From contig NC_091272.1 in assembly GCF_042100115.1 (NCBI RefSeq), positions 2,356,001 to 2,420,000 of the forward strand: a stretch of 64,000 nt of DNA, written 5' to 3'. Under the pieces are notes generated by a model, which was given only the letters and a program-made list of their open reading frames with translations, was not told the DNA's origin and did not search any database. Shown piece by piece: positions 33,170 through 44,712 of this stretch. How positions within the stretch are numbered: position 1 is the first letter of the stretch; every line of letters starts with the position of its first letter. A program made the translations under genes and the position numbers. The stretch comes from Alternaria dauci (lineage: Eukaryota; Ascomycota; Dothideomycetes; Pleosporales; Pleosporaceae).

Positions 33170-36100
33170 TCAATACCTCTCCACCAGGAACACCCTGCGC
33201 TCACCCTCGCCCATTTCCCCCAGCATCTTTGCCTCCTCGCCCTTCATGTACAGATACGTCTTCAAAAACGCGGGATCCAAAGCCTCATTAAGTGGCACAT
33301 CCGCCCTCAGCGATGTGACAGCTTCCTGCATGCTTCTGGGCAACCGTCTCGTTACACCAAACTGGGCGCGCATCTGCTCATCCATGGTCGAAGGGTTAAC
33401 CTGGACGTCTTGTTCCGGGAACGAATGCTCGTTTGCGGCGAGACCGAGTAGGCCGGCGGCGAGAACGGCGGAAAGGGCAAAGTACATGTTTGCGAAGCCG
33501 TCGAGACAGCGAAGCTCCCAGTGGCCCGGAGATATGCGTCGAAGTGGCGTCTCGCGGTTTTGCGTTCCCCATGCGACCTATTTTTTTCCCGCGGGTGTCA
33601 GTATATTCATGACCCTAGGCAATGTTGGTGAAAGGGGGCAAGGGGTATCAACAAAGCACAAAGCAAAGAAAAAACATACCCATGTCCCGCCTGTCCAAGA
33701 GTTTTCCGTCACACGTTCGTAGCTGATTTCCTCGGGCATGCTAAACGCGCAGATGGCAGGCAAATGCTTCAGGACGCCTCCAACGAAGAACTGCATGTCA
33801 CGCTCTGGTGGATGCAAACTGATGTGCGCATGAGCCGCCGTACCAATACCTTTAAAGGGCTTGGGATGAAGCGTCGCACGTAGCCCGTGCAGACTAGCTA
33901 TCTGAGCAATAACTTGTCTGGCCTGGAGAAGCGTGTCGATTGCAAGGAGAGGAGGATGAGGCGGAAGTACGAATTCATACTGTCCCGGTCCCGATTCGGC
34001 ATGGAATTGCTGGACTTCAATACCCATTTCCTCTAGTGCCAGAACGATCTCACTAAGGAAGGGAAGCTGGAGCCATTGTTCTGGTGTTAGGGTACCCCAT
34101 GCGTGGGTTTTTGTCAGGGGTGCTAAATGTGCGCGTACAATGTCAGTATGGGTTTCACATGCAGTTTGGACAAGCACACTGACAGTAAGGGTCGGCTTCG
34201 AAAGGCTTGGTCGATGTCGAAGGTGGGTTTCGGGAAAGAAACGTGACTTCTATTTCACAGCCGATAAGAAGGGTTGTGGCGTAGTTATATTGGAGGTCAT
34301 TGATAAGCGTTTCAAGGTTGTTCCGCGGGTCTTCTGGAAGCGTAGAGCCATTTTCCGTGCGCCAGTAACTGAGTACTGTTGCAGCGGGCAGCGGGTCTTT
34401 GTTGTGTGTTCTGCGGAGGGAGCGCAAGTCCGGCTCGACGTATATCTGCCCAGTCGTATTTGTGACAGGCGTTATGTGGTCATTTTGAAGGGTACCCATG
34501 TTTCCCTGGGATATACCGATGCGTTCTCCTTCGGTTATCATGCGAGCAAACTCCTTGATGGGAACTATACGGCTACGGATCGTGGCCATGTAATCAAGCC
34601 ATTGCACGTAGATGAACTTGACTGTAGGATTCTTCTCCTTGAAGTCGTCAAAAAGCTGGATATCGTAGACTTGCCTGGGGATTGGTGTACGACGTTAGTG
34701 ATTGTCTCACATGCAGTTCGTACAGACATTACTTACGGCGCCTTTGGTGGTGGAGGGAAAGCTGGCTGTGTGTACGGAGATACTGATTGAGTATCTCGGG
34801 CGTTGGAGGCCGCAGGACGGCTGGGAAAGCCCATGGTAGGTATTGGTGTTACTGCTGGAGACTGATAAGGCGAAGCTTCGACTGGCTTTGGGTTGTATGT
34901 GAGCTGCTTCGGATCTGCTTGCACTGTTTCATCGAAGATAGCCTCATAGCGCAGGTCATATAACACGTTGGAATTATTGAACATGATATCCTTCGTCATG
35001 CCAATCGCTTGATGCGGTGTTAGATCACCTTTTTGAATGTACTCCGTGAGCAGCTGTATCAGTTAGTGTGGGCAAGCAGGCGATACGGTGCATCAGCAAA
35101 CTCACATCAAGCCAGACTTCGCGGAACTGTTTATTGGCAAGCCAATATGTCTCTGGAAACCAATGCCCGTCCGAAGAATACAAGAGTTTGCTGGCCGGGA
35201 CAAGTTCCATGGATTGGCGTAGAATTGCTTTCTGACCATCACGACTGACCATTGGGAAGACTTCACCAATATCGAGGTACACGTGTCGATATACAGTTGC
35301 AAGGTAGCCGGCTTCGCGCGTATACGGATAGGCAGAGTGGAGAAGTACAAAGGGTACCTGTGGGTAGTTTTCAATCAATGGCTGGAGGAAAGCTGGGTTG
35401 GACTCGAGAAGGCTAATGTCATTATCTCCAAGACCAGTATGTAGCTGAAATGGCTTCGCAAGAGAATCAGAATGTGGCAGTCGCTCGGACAATATCTCCA
35501 GAGTGCGCAAAACGAGATAGTCATTCAGGTGCTTCTTCTCGATGCGGTAGCTGCGTTTGCGAATGCAGCTCTTGACGTAGCGTTCGAAAGGGTGCCCGAC
35601 GGTCTTTGCAGCTTCCTCGTATTCTGGCTCAATATCGAGCCCTGTACGGTAACAGATGACAGACTTGAACCCAGCGACATTGTCGTCGTCGACGGCGTCT
35701 TGGATCTCGCGCTCAAAGTCCTCGGTGAAGTTTGTCCAGGTCTGTGGTAGAAACTTGGTCTTGCCCAGATCATCTTCTGATGCGTCTTGAACAAGGCTCT
35801 CCATCAAGCGCTCAGCGACCGTCTCAATACGTACAATGCGCTTACTGGGTGCCTTGGTAAAACGGTCATGATAATTGTAAGGGAAGACTTTTTCCGGTCC
35901 AGCAAGTCCGTCATCAATGAGTAGCGCGTGTACGTTTTCGAAGCATCGTTGATGTAGACGCTCGGAATTGCTTCGAATCCATTCAACCCTCTGTTCCAGA
36001 ATATCCTCCCAATCTGCGTCTTGGCCGCATTCGTAAAGTTGGCCTAGTTGTCTTGCTGCTCGCAGGTGAGGAAGGGATTTGAAAGTGTCCCTTAGAGCTC

Positions 36101-36257
36101 GTCCTTGAGCTTCCGTAGTTATGGTCTCGAAAGGTATCGTATCTGCTTGGTGAGGCAGGATGAGATTGTGTGCGTGGTTATCGATGAGGGGGTAGTTGTT
36201 GACAACATGTCGTAATTGTTCGATAGTAGGTCTAGCAGGGGAGCTAGTCTGATCCAT
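33170..36257 (-). CDS. fluG: FluG developmental regulator (amidohydrolase plus glutamine-synthetase-like)
   Basis: Five exons join in phase: 36257-35106, 35053-34737, 34674-34184, 34122-33680 and 33577-33170 (936 aa). Residues ~15-415 form an amidohydrolase-like domain (PLIDNHAHNLIL; HSAYPYTREAGYL; DIGEVFP; YSSDGHWFPETYW). A Pro/Ser-rich linker (~430-490) follows. The C-terminal half is a type I glutamine-synthetase-like domain with ESGPGQYEFVLPP, KPFKGIGTAAHAHISLH and ENSWTGGTW. In Aspergillus FluG is needed to make an extracellular signal that starts conidiation. An in-frame ATG 17 codons upstream (36308) exists; MDQTSSPARP was chosen because the conserved block begins soon after. The third intron (34183-34123, GTCAGT donor) removes a region that is open in two frames, so that join is slightly less certain. 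Confidence 0.9.
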
Positions 36258-36892
36258 TGCGAGTTCCTGGAACCAGGCGCTAGCTGATATTTTAGACTGT
36301 GGAAACACTCTCTAGTGTTGGCCTTGTCGTGGTTTATGCCGTGCTTGTGTGAGAAGAAGGATTGCGATGTTTTGCGTGGTGGTGATTTTCCGGTCGCGGT
36401 AGATGTACTAGAACCAAAGTGAAGACGTAGTTATCCGTATTCTTGCGATTTCGTGCGTTACAGGCATGATCCAAGTTGAAAGAATGCGTTGTTCGTGAGG
36501 TATGTTCCAAGGTCAGTCCGATGACGTCGGCAGAGGCGGAAGTGCTAGTGCAACCTTCAGAATCGATCCTCAGTCGGTCGCATCGATTCTGTCCAGTGAC
36601 TTGGTATTTCTTTTGGTGTCCAACACGCAACGAAGTAGGATTCGGGAGTGGGGAGAGCGGTGGTCCGAAGTGGGGTATATTTCCAAGTTTTGATCTTGCG
36701 AGCGTCAGCAGCCCGCCTGTTGTGTCCCTAGCTGCACTAGCCAGAGTGTTTGGCTCTTCTCTAGAGATGGACATGCGACGCAACTAAACATCGTAGAAAT
36801 GGAAAATGGCCCACAAATTTGTGTGCGCAATCCTAGCACAATGATATTGACTGTAAGCATTAGGGCAACGGCAACATGCATCTTATAATGTG
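36258..36892. other. Intergenic region upstream of fluG
   Basis: The fluG promoter and the 3' flank of the next minus-strand gene. ORFs of about 100-150 codons on both strands look random. No motif recognised. Confidence 0.45.
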
Positions 36893-39384
36893 TTATCTAT
36901 CGGGTATACGAGTTCTCGCGCCTTGCCGACTATGCAACATGGTCTGACTTCCCTCCAACCCCACCATGTTCAACTGTTTCAACCTACCCACCATGGCCTT
37001 CGCCTTCCGATCACCACCAGCGGCAATATGCACTTGCTTGGCATGCATGATCACGTTACCTCTCCAGCGCCAGAAAATCTGCTCAATCTGCTTTGCTACG
37101 TTGACGCCTTCGACCCTAGCAACCAACTGACATACCCAGATCAGCCTCCTCGCGCTAACGAATCTATGCTCCATCATAGGTCGGATAATGGCTGCTCGGA
37201 CTACGGCTTTGCTGAACAGAGGACCGATTGGCAGGGAGTACGACTCGAGGTAGTTGTAAAGAGTGTAGATGGAACGCCAAACCGCCCGCTGTGACCGAGT
37301 GGCATCGAGAGAGTAGTGGTGAGCTAGCTGATGTATAAGGACTGTACGCTGAGAGGGTGAGATGTTGGTATTAAGGTTCGCGTAGATTTGCGGCAACGCG
37401 TGATCGTTTGAAGCGGAATCAAAGATTGCAGTAAAATCTCTGTGGGCCTTCAGATGTTCGATTTCCTCTTGGCTGCTGACGTCTGCACCCGAGATGCTTG
37501 GCTTAGCGGCTTTTGTTAAAGAATTGAGTATATTCTGGCATGTTCGTAATGCGCGAACAAGGTGTCCAGGTCGGTCTTGTGTCTGAGCGTCTGTGTATTG
37601 TCGAAGCAAAGACAGCTCTGCAGTGATGCGAGTTTGTATATTCGATCCTCTGTCCAGTAGAAATTCATGCTTCTCCAAGGCAATGAGGAATCTGTGCATG
37701 GAGTGCAGATTGGCATGCGATGCGAAGAGATCAGCAGCAGTGCGCAAGATTGACCTGTACGGCAGAGAAGCTTTCCGCATGTGCGCGAAGATCATGACCA
37801 CATCCTCCTCGATTTGTACTGTGCTTTGCTGCTCTGGTGTAGAGACGGCAGAGGCGTGGACAACCCGCAACAAGTTTTCCTTGTACTTTTCAAACTGTGG
37901 CTGATGATGTGCCATTCGGAATACAAAGGCATAGAGCACTATATGCAGTCGCACTACACCCGGCTTACTCGTCTTGAATGCATGCTCCACCACTTCCGCA
38001 AAGGCGACATTTGTATAACCGGAGTCGGTGTCGCGAACGTTGGATCTGGCGTCGAGGTTTTCGAGGATAGTCAGCCATACACGCAGACGGTGCCAAGTTG
38101 TCTCCGTTGGTAACTGGCTTTTCCGATCAATGGCATCGACAAGAAACCGCGTAACTGACGGGACCTGTAATCGAAGTTGCTCTTTAGGCAGAAAAAGAAG
38201 CATCTCTTCAACAAGCGCACAAGGAGAATGGCTTTGGGCAGCGCTTGCGACCAGAAGCTTGATGCTTTGGGTTGCGTCATTGGTGCCAGCCAATTGAGAA
38301 AGCAGTGATTTCTTGATCGCAGGTGCCTCAATCTTGTTTGCGAGTATACACAAGTCGTCTACAATGCCTTGCATGGCTTTTGTGCTGCGTGAGCAGCTCT
38401 GAAAGGTTACTCGAACTAGTGTGAGTAGCTCGGTATCCTGCGATGAACTTGTTGAGGCTGCTGCGGATGTAGCTGCTCTAATCATCTTGGAAAAGAGGCG
38501 ATGGTAGACCCGAGAAGCATGGGTAAGAAGATGCACACCGGAAGCCTCGAGGCACCTTAGGAAGTCGAGGTTTTCAGGCGTATAGGTTGGAGGGACATCG
38601 AAGGACTTGAGCTTGGAAAGGATGCGCGTAGGATCCCAGCCAATGCCGGTCAGATGCTTGACCACCATAACATTGTAGGCCCAAGCGTTGCTGTCGGCCG
38701 GTTGACATGACATCCAGGCGTGGTGTGAGAATTGACTGCGTTCAGCCCTGGACAGAGTTCCTGCATTTGAAATCTTTGTCGCAAAATTGTTGAAGTACGT
38801 CTCAGCGGTTGCAGCATCTGCGCCGGATTCTCCAAATTGGTCTACGTTGCTCTGCAGTTTAGTCTGCGCAGTGTTCTGGGAGAAGGGATACGGGGCGCCG
38901 AATGGGAATGCGCTAGGTGTAGACGCTGTGTGTTGGGAAGGTGTATGGTCGGGTTGTGCTATTGACAGGCTTGGAACAGTCTGCGCTAGAACGAATGTCA
39001 GCTGAGGTGTTGCGGTCAGCCGGAATGCATCGACGTACTTGAGTCCAATGGCTCTACATGGTGTCGTAAAGACGGCGCTTCATATCTCCAGGTGGGTTGA
39101 GTGTCTTTGCGGAAGCCGAAGAGTGCGCCGAGACTGAAGAGCGGAGAATAGTTTTCCTGGGGATAAAAGCCGGCTGAGACGGTCATGCGACGTTTTGCTG
39201 CCCTCCTCCTGGCCTCCAATGGTCCCGGAACATGGCTGCCATGGCGCTTCTGCTGCGGGCACGAACTGGGAAAAAAACGAGCGAGGGCGTCGGTGAGGAG
39301 CTTGTCAGAGATCCATACATGCTGGAGGGAGGAAGACTGAAGCGACCGCACTGCTCGGCGGCAGGCAATGGGCGGACGGCGCAT
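36893..39384 (-). CDS. Putative mitochondrial helical-repeat protein, function unknown
   Basis: Exons 39384-39039 and 38985-36893 give 812 aa. The 53-nt intron starts GTACGT, has a CTGAC branch and ends CTAG. The ATG at 39384 begins an Arg-rich, acid-poor leader (MRRPPIACRRAVRSLQSSS) typical of mitochondrial import. The body is almost wholly alpha-helical with repeated helix pairs (KQIEQIFWRWRG, ARRLIWVCQLVARVEG), resembling fungal organellar pentatricopeptide-type RNA-binding proteins that stabilise or activate mitochondrial mRNAs. I cannot assign a family. There is no catalytic motif. The gene and the targeting are well supported; the RNA-binding role is inference. Confidence 0.65.
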
Positions 39385-41030
39385 CAAGCGTGGCTGGTCA
39401 TCGGAGGGTGGTGAAGCTTTACTGTAAGTTCTCGTCCCAATTGGGAAGTGGGAGATTCACGTGACCATGATGACTAAGGCAGGCACAGCTGGGCAGGAGC
39501 AGCCCATGTGGCCGTGGAGGAAGCTTGGGAATTCGGTACCAGTTCAGGCCGGCGACTTGGCGCTGGCTGCAACAAACCTGGGGAATCTTGACACGAGCAT
39601 GAATCTTGGGGCAGAGTTCACACGACACGGTTGCGTCTGCCCATGTCTCAGGTTGCCCAAGCATTCTTGACGTCTGTCTACTTTGACCGTTGCGCGCAGA
39701 GGCGTTGCGCAACGGTGCAATGTTGGATTACTGGGCCACTTGGTCACACAGGAATTGTCGTGCAAGATTTGATTTTTCTCGGAGCGCTATGCTCACCCAT
39801 GCCGCATTTTTAAACTTTGAGCAGGAAGAGGCCGGGCCGGGCATGTGTGGACGGTGGTGTTTGCATGTCGGATGGAGCGGACGAGGGCGTGCATGCTCCA
39901 CATGTGAGTTAAATGAGATTCCCCATCGAGGAGGGGACAAAGGCATTCCCAACAGCGACGGGTGGAGCGCAAGAACGTTCTCGACCTGGCAGGCGATGGC
40001 TAAAAAGCATCGTGCGCGTCGTGGATATCGCAACGTCAGCGACAGCGAGGCGGCCGAGGGCTTTAGACGCTTTCGTGCCTGACCGCGCGGTCTTGGGTTA
40101 GCCCTCGCTCACCCCCTGCCGTCCCCCCGGCAAGCATGCGGCCCCTGGTGAAACACGGACGAGCCAATGACGGCGCCGTTCCTGGAACTAGACGGCCGGC
40201 GCTATGCCCAGCCCGGCCGCCATCGTGGCAGGCTGTCGCGCACCTGAGCGGCCGTGGATGCGTAGGGTCAAAGGTGCGCGTGAATACCGCGAGGATAAAC
40301 TCTGGCACAGCAGATGCACCGTGTGTCTCGGGCGCTGCAGTGCAATCTGGATGCGCGTCGAGAGTGCTCCACGCGGCATGCGAGCGAGTTGGGCAGTCCA
40401 CCCACTGTTCAGTTGGCGGCAGTCAGACGCAGGCTAATTGCCAAGGCTGGCTCCTGCTCCCCTGGTGCATGCCTGCCTGTCCCAACTGGGGCGCACTCTC
40501 CTTTGCTCTTCACTTGCGATCCACTCTCAGGGCCCGAGCCTCCTCTCGTTTGTCTGCTTCACGTCTGTCAGTCGTCGACACCCACAATCGTTTTATCGCT
40601 ACACTACACTCTTTATCCTGAACCCATCTCCCGTCGATTCATTCCTTTTGCGTCACTCTACGGGGATTCTTTCCAAGGGGTGACCGACCAGTTTCATCGC
40701 CTCGACTTCTGTCACGACGCCCCCCCCGTTTCAACACCACCAGACGGCCCTGGGCATCGTTGACCGAGCCTCCAGTCCAGCTCCATCGCGCCTATCGACG
40801 ACGCCATCTCCGCCTCCAAGCCCACACTCACCCACCAACACACCCGCGGCCAAATCCTCACCCTCACTCACCTCGACCACCACACACCCGCACCGCCCGA
40901 CCACCACGCCTGCCAGGCCTTGCATGTGTCCACGCCTCGGCGTATACGACTCCAGTGCGACACACACATAGACACACACATCGGAACGTCGACCCACGCG
41001 CACTACTAACCAACCCAGCACACCGCCGCC
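39385..41030. other. Divergent intergenic region
   Basis: Upstream regions of the putative mitochondrial-protein gene (minus) and the WSC-protein gene (plus). The last ~300 bp before 41031 are C/A-rich and poor in G, typical of a fungal leader. No gene recognised. Confidence 0.5.
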
Positions 41031-41993
41031 ATGGTCTACATCAGACTCGCCTCCGTCCTCGCGGCGGCCTCGATGGTCATGATGGCCGCCGCTGCGGACG
41101 AGGAGCCGACAGCAACCAAGATCAAGAACCCCATCACCACACCAACAGTCACCCTGCCAGCAAGCGCCATGACCAGCATTGGGTGCTTTGAGACTTCAAC
41201 CCCACTCGAGAACCACGGCCCATATGGTTTCCAGTCGCCTGGTAACTGCCAGCTCGTTTGCCTGGAGCAAAACAAGGACGTCATGGGCCTGTCCAACGGC
41301 AAGGAATGTTGGTGTGGTGACGAGATACCGGCCCAAGACTGGCAGATTAAGAACGAGACATGCGGTACTCCCTGCGCTGGCGACAATACGTCGCAATGTA
41401 AGCTGATCATCTCTCCTCGTGTCGCCCGGGACTGACCGTGCATAGGTGGTGGAAAGAACGTCTTGTGGGTCGTTCTCACAGGAAACACTCTGAACCCAGT
41501 CGACTACTACGAGCCCGAAGTGTCCAGCAGCAGCAGTTCAACAGCAGCAAAGCCGTCGTCTGCTGCGCCCACATCCACTGCTGCCGCCCAAGCTTCGGCC
41601 ACTCCGTCCCAGGCGCCCAAAGAAGAAGAAGAAGACAGTAAACCAAACACAGTCGCCATCGCAGTGGGTGTAGTCGTCGGCATACTAGGCCTTGCCTCCA
41701 TCGTATTCGGTGTATGGTTCCTACTGCGCCGGAGACGTCAGCACCAAGCAGAGGAAGACTATCGTCGCAACGCCGCGAACGTGAATGCTTTTGTCAACGG
41801 CGGCAAGCTACACACCAGCAACTCGTCCATGAACGACTCGCGTCTGGACCCAAGCTTCGTTGACCGGAGGCAGAGCAACGGCAGTATTGCAGACAACGAG
41901 GACTACTCGAGGCGGATATTGAAGGTATGCGACCCATGATGCTGCATGACGGAATGCAGCCGACTAATCCTCTGCTAGGTTACCAATGTATAA
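41031..41993 (+). CDS. WSC-domain cell-wall stress sensor
   Basis: Three exons, 41031-41397, 41446-41924 and 41979-41993, give 286 aa; the last coding exon is only 15 nt (VTNV and stop). It shows a signal peptide (VLAAASMVMMAAAA), a Cys-rich WSC domain (GCFETSTPL; GNCQLVCLEQNKDVMGLSNG; ECWCGDEIP; CGTPCAGDNTSQCGG), a Ser/Thr/Ala-rich rod to about residue 190, one membrane helix (VAIAVGVVVGILGLASIVFGVWFLL) followed by RRRR, and a ~75-residue cytoplasmic tail. This is the layout of Wsc1-3 sensors, which detect wall stretch and act through Rom2-Rho1 on Pkc1 and glucan synthase. The tail ends NV after an acidic/Tyr segment (DNEDYSRRILKV). Which WSC paralogue it is cannot be said. Confidence 0.88.
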
Positions 41994-44712
41994 GTGCCTC
42001 CACCACGGCAATTAGCGCAACACTTGCGCTCTTCACGTCGACCCTTTTCCACGACTGGCGTCGCTGACGAACACTTCAATACCCCGACCACGCATACACC
42101 TAATCTCCTTCACACATGTCTCGCACCACGATGCGCGCGATCACGCTTTGACGACGAGAGTAAGAAACATCTTGCGATTTAGCCCGTTACTATTCAGTAC
42201 ACGACGGAACCACCATACCGTTGTTGAGACCAGCATTTGACGAGAATCGAGAAAGATTTGTGGCGGTTGCAGCGAAGAATCTTTTTCCCTCTCTTGTGTT
42301 ATATCCAAACTTTTCTTTTCCTTTCCTCGTCTGGGCGTTTATGGGGTGTTAGATACCGGGCAATTGAATGGGTCACTTATAAACTCCATCCGGCGCACAA
42401 GAGCACCACGGTCGCTCATTTGTCTTTGTTCCTTGTTCCACGGACGGTAATTTCGTCCACGCCATTCCTTTACCCGAGGGCATTAGTTCCTGTCCTGCCG
42501 CTCTCTACCCACATGTGTGCTCCTCTTGTCTGTCGCCATGTAGCCACCACCATCAACAAGCATCCCCCATTTTCTAGCTACTCTATCTACCACCTCCGCC
42601 AATCAAAATTATCATAAACTAGTTCGTTTGCCCTTGATGCTGTAACTACACATGACGAGTCTTTGGCACAGCCACACAACCCATGTCATGAATACAACAT
42701 GATTACCAAGCCCCGTGCACCAATATTGCACATGGTCGTGTGTCACACGAGCATTCACTGTGCATCAGCCACCCCTAGTTATTAGCCCCAACATTTTCAG
42801 CCTCAGCCTTGCCCATCGCCATGAAAACGCTGTCCATATACCACCAATAATACTTTACTTCCTTGCCCACCCCATACCTTTTGCGTCGATCGTCTGGGTA
42901 ATCTTAACCCTTTTCGAGGGGAGACCGAGGTCACACGAACTACCTAGGTAGGATTGAAACGCACTTACAACACTGTATGAAAGACCAGAATAAGAGCCAG
43001 TTGATTAAAGACACCGAGTGAGTGAGAACCTGACCGCCTTTTCCCCGCATTCTCAATGGGCAAGTAGGAAAGGAAAAATTGTCACAGAAAGAACGACATT
43101 TGCGCACAGATGCCATTGTTGTTATTGTTGTTACTGCCCGGAGCTCCGTTCCAAGGTTGTTTGTGGCTGGGTCGAAAGGTGGAGCAGTTCGGTGGATTTC
43201 GGCTTTGCTCTTGTTTCACAAACCCTCAATCCTTCACTCGCGCTTCGCCGTGAGGCTAAGAAAGGGTACTGTAGGTAGGTAAACAATCAATCTCTCCGAA
43301 AGGAATGCTACAAATTTCCCCGACGCCAGGGTCAGTTTAGGGTTAGGTTCCTGTCTTTTGTTTCCTTTTTGTAATCTCTTCTCTTGTTTCTTGTTTCTAT
43401 TCGGCCCTGTGCTGGCTGGCTACCGGCGTCGGTGCGTGCGGTCAGGCGAGGAAATGAAGGAATTCTGCATTGGAGGGTGGGGGGAAAGTATCTTGGAAGC
43501 CAAGCATCTAGACACTTGTTGATGGTTGTTCATGCGGTTGCGGATGATACTGACTCTCTGGTACTAGGTACATCGAAGTACCGCCGAGGTGAGCAGTTCT
43601 TGTTTCCTTTTTTTTTCCCTGGTGCTTTGAAGTACTGGGGTCTGAAACGGGACTGAACCTGATGCTAGTGAACTGGCATTGCAACAGGCATCTTCAGCCG
43701 GGAATTGTGAATTCGAGTATGTTGGAAGGTTTGGTATTGGTGCCATAAAGAGGCTCAATGTCTCCAGATTGTGACTGAAGAGGTAACCGAAATGTCCACT
43801 ATGTTTTACGTCAACATGGAGATCAGTAGCAGGCGGTCGTCGATGCCGTCAAATGACTTGGATTGTAAGAATGAGGAGAGAAAAGGGAGACCACTGATGG
43901 TAATGGCATGGTTGTAATATCTACAAACGGTCTTCTGGTGTTGTGGCGGTTGTGGGAACGGGACTAATTCTTGTCGTGGTCTTTTTGCCAGAGCTTTCTT
44001 TTCTGCAATCCGCCTCGCTTGAAGCCGGTTGTGGCGCAGTGGCTGCTCCATCTGCTCAGCTAGAGACAGGTTCTTTTGTCGAGCTTTGGTCTTCTTTCTC
44101 GATAGCTGGTTCTGGAAGCTCGTCACGGCATCGCTGTTTTCCATGATACCAAAGGCGGGTGAATGGCATCTCCGTTCCCTTTGGAGGTATGTCGTGTAAA
44201 CAGAAGCGCCATGATCTGACTGGGACGTTGTTGGACTATCACATATTACCGATCTCCAAAATTTGACATTGTCATAGCAGGATGCTGATAGTCGGAGTGC
44301 AACTAAAGAACCAGGTATCCACAAGTTGACATATGAGACTTTGATCCTTGAGAACCTTCCAATGAGATTCAAGACAAAAGTGAAAGCCAAAAACAAATTG
44401 CAACAAACTATCAGGCCAAATTACCATCTACGTACTAGTGGGGTGTATCACGCTGGGTATCAAGGGAGAAGGGAAGGCGTATGAGCACGTATGCTCACAC
44501 ACTCTAACGAGAGAAAGAACCGTAAAGAAAAGTGTTACAACATTCATCGCGGACATCCCCACAACGAAAGCAACTCATGTATACCTACTCTTTACCAGAA
44601 ACCCATGGCCCGATATTGTTCATTGGCCTGTATTCCAGTCGTCCGATTCGTGTTCCTACATGATCCATGACCCAGTTCATTCAGTCGTTGCCGTTACTTG
44701 ATCAGTCGTACT
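41994..44712. other. Long convergent intergenic region
   Basis: 2.7 kb between the WSC sensor (plus) and SLM1 (minus). It holds their 3' flanks and one doubtful small minus-strand ORF at 43806-44144 (listed separately). A short TTTAGGGTTAGG at 43336 is telomere-like but isolated. Nothing else recognised. Confidence 0.45.
43806..44144 (-). CDS. Doubtful small hypothetical protein
   Basis: A 112-codon frame from ATG at 44144 encodes a basic, Gln/Lys/Arg-rich helical first half (FQNQLSRKKTKARQKN, RLQARRIAEKKALAKRPRQE) and a hydrophobic end. It shows no signal, domain or neighbour support. The larger frame from 44396 looks random upstream of this ATG. It could be a real small basic protein or chance. 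Confidence 0.22.
   Translation of the reverse strand: MENSDAVTSFQNQLSRKKTKARQKNLSLAEQMEQPLRHNRLQARRIAEKKALAKRPRQELVPFPQPPQHQKTVCRYYNHAITISGLPFLSSFLQSKSFDGIDDRLLLISMLT

Noticed and set aside
43336..43347. Telomere-like TTTAGGGTTAGG
   Set aside because: Fewer than two and a half repeats in an AT-rich flank; too short to claim an interstitial telomere.
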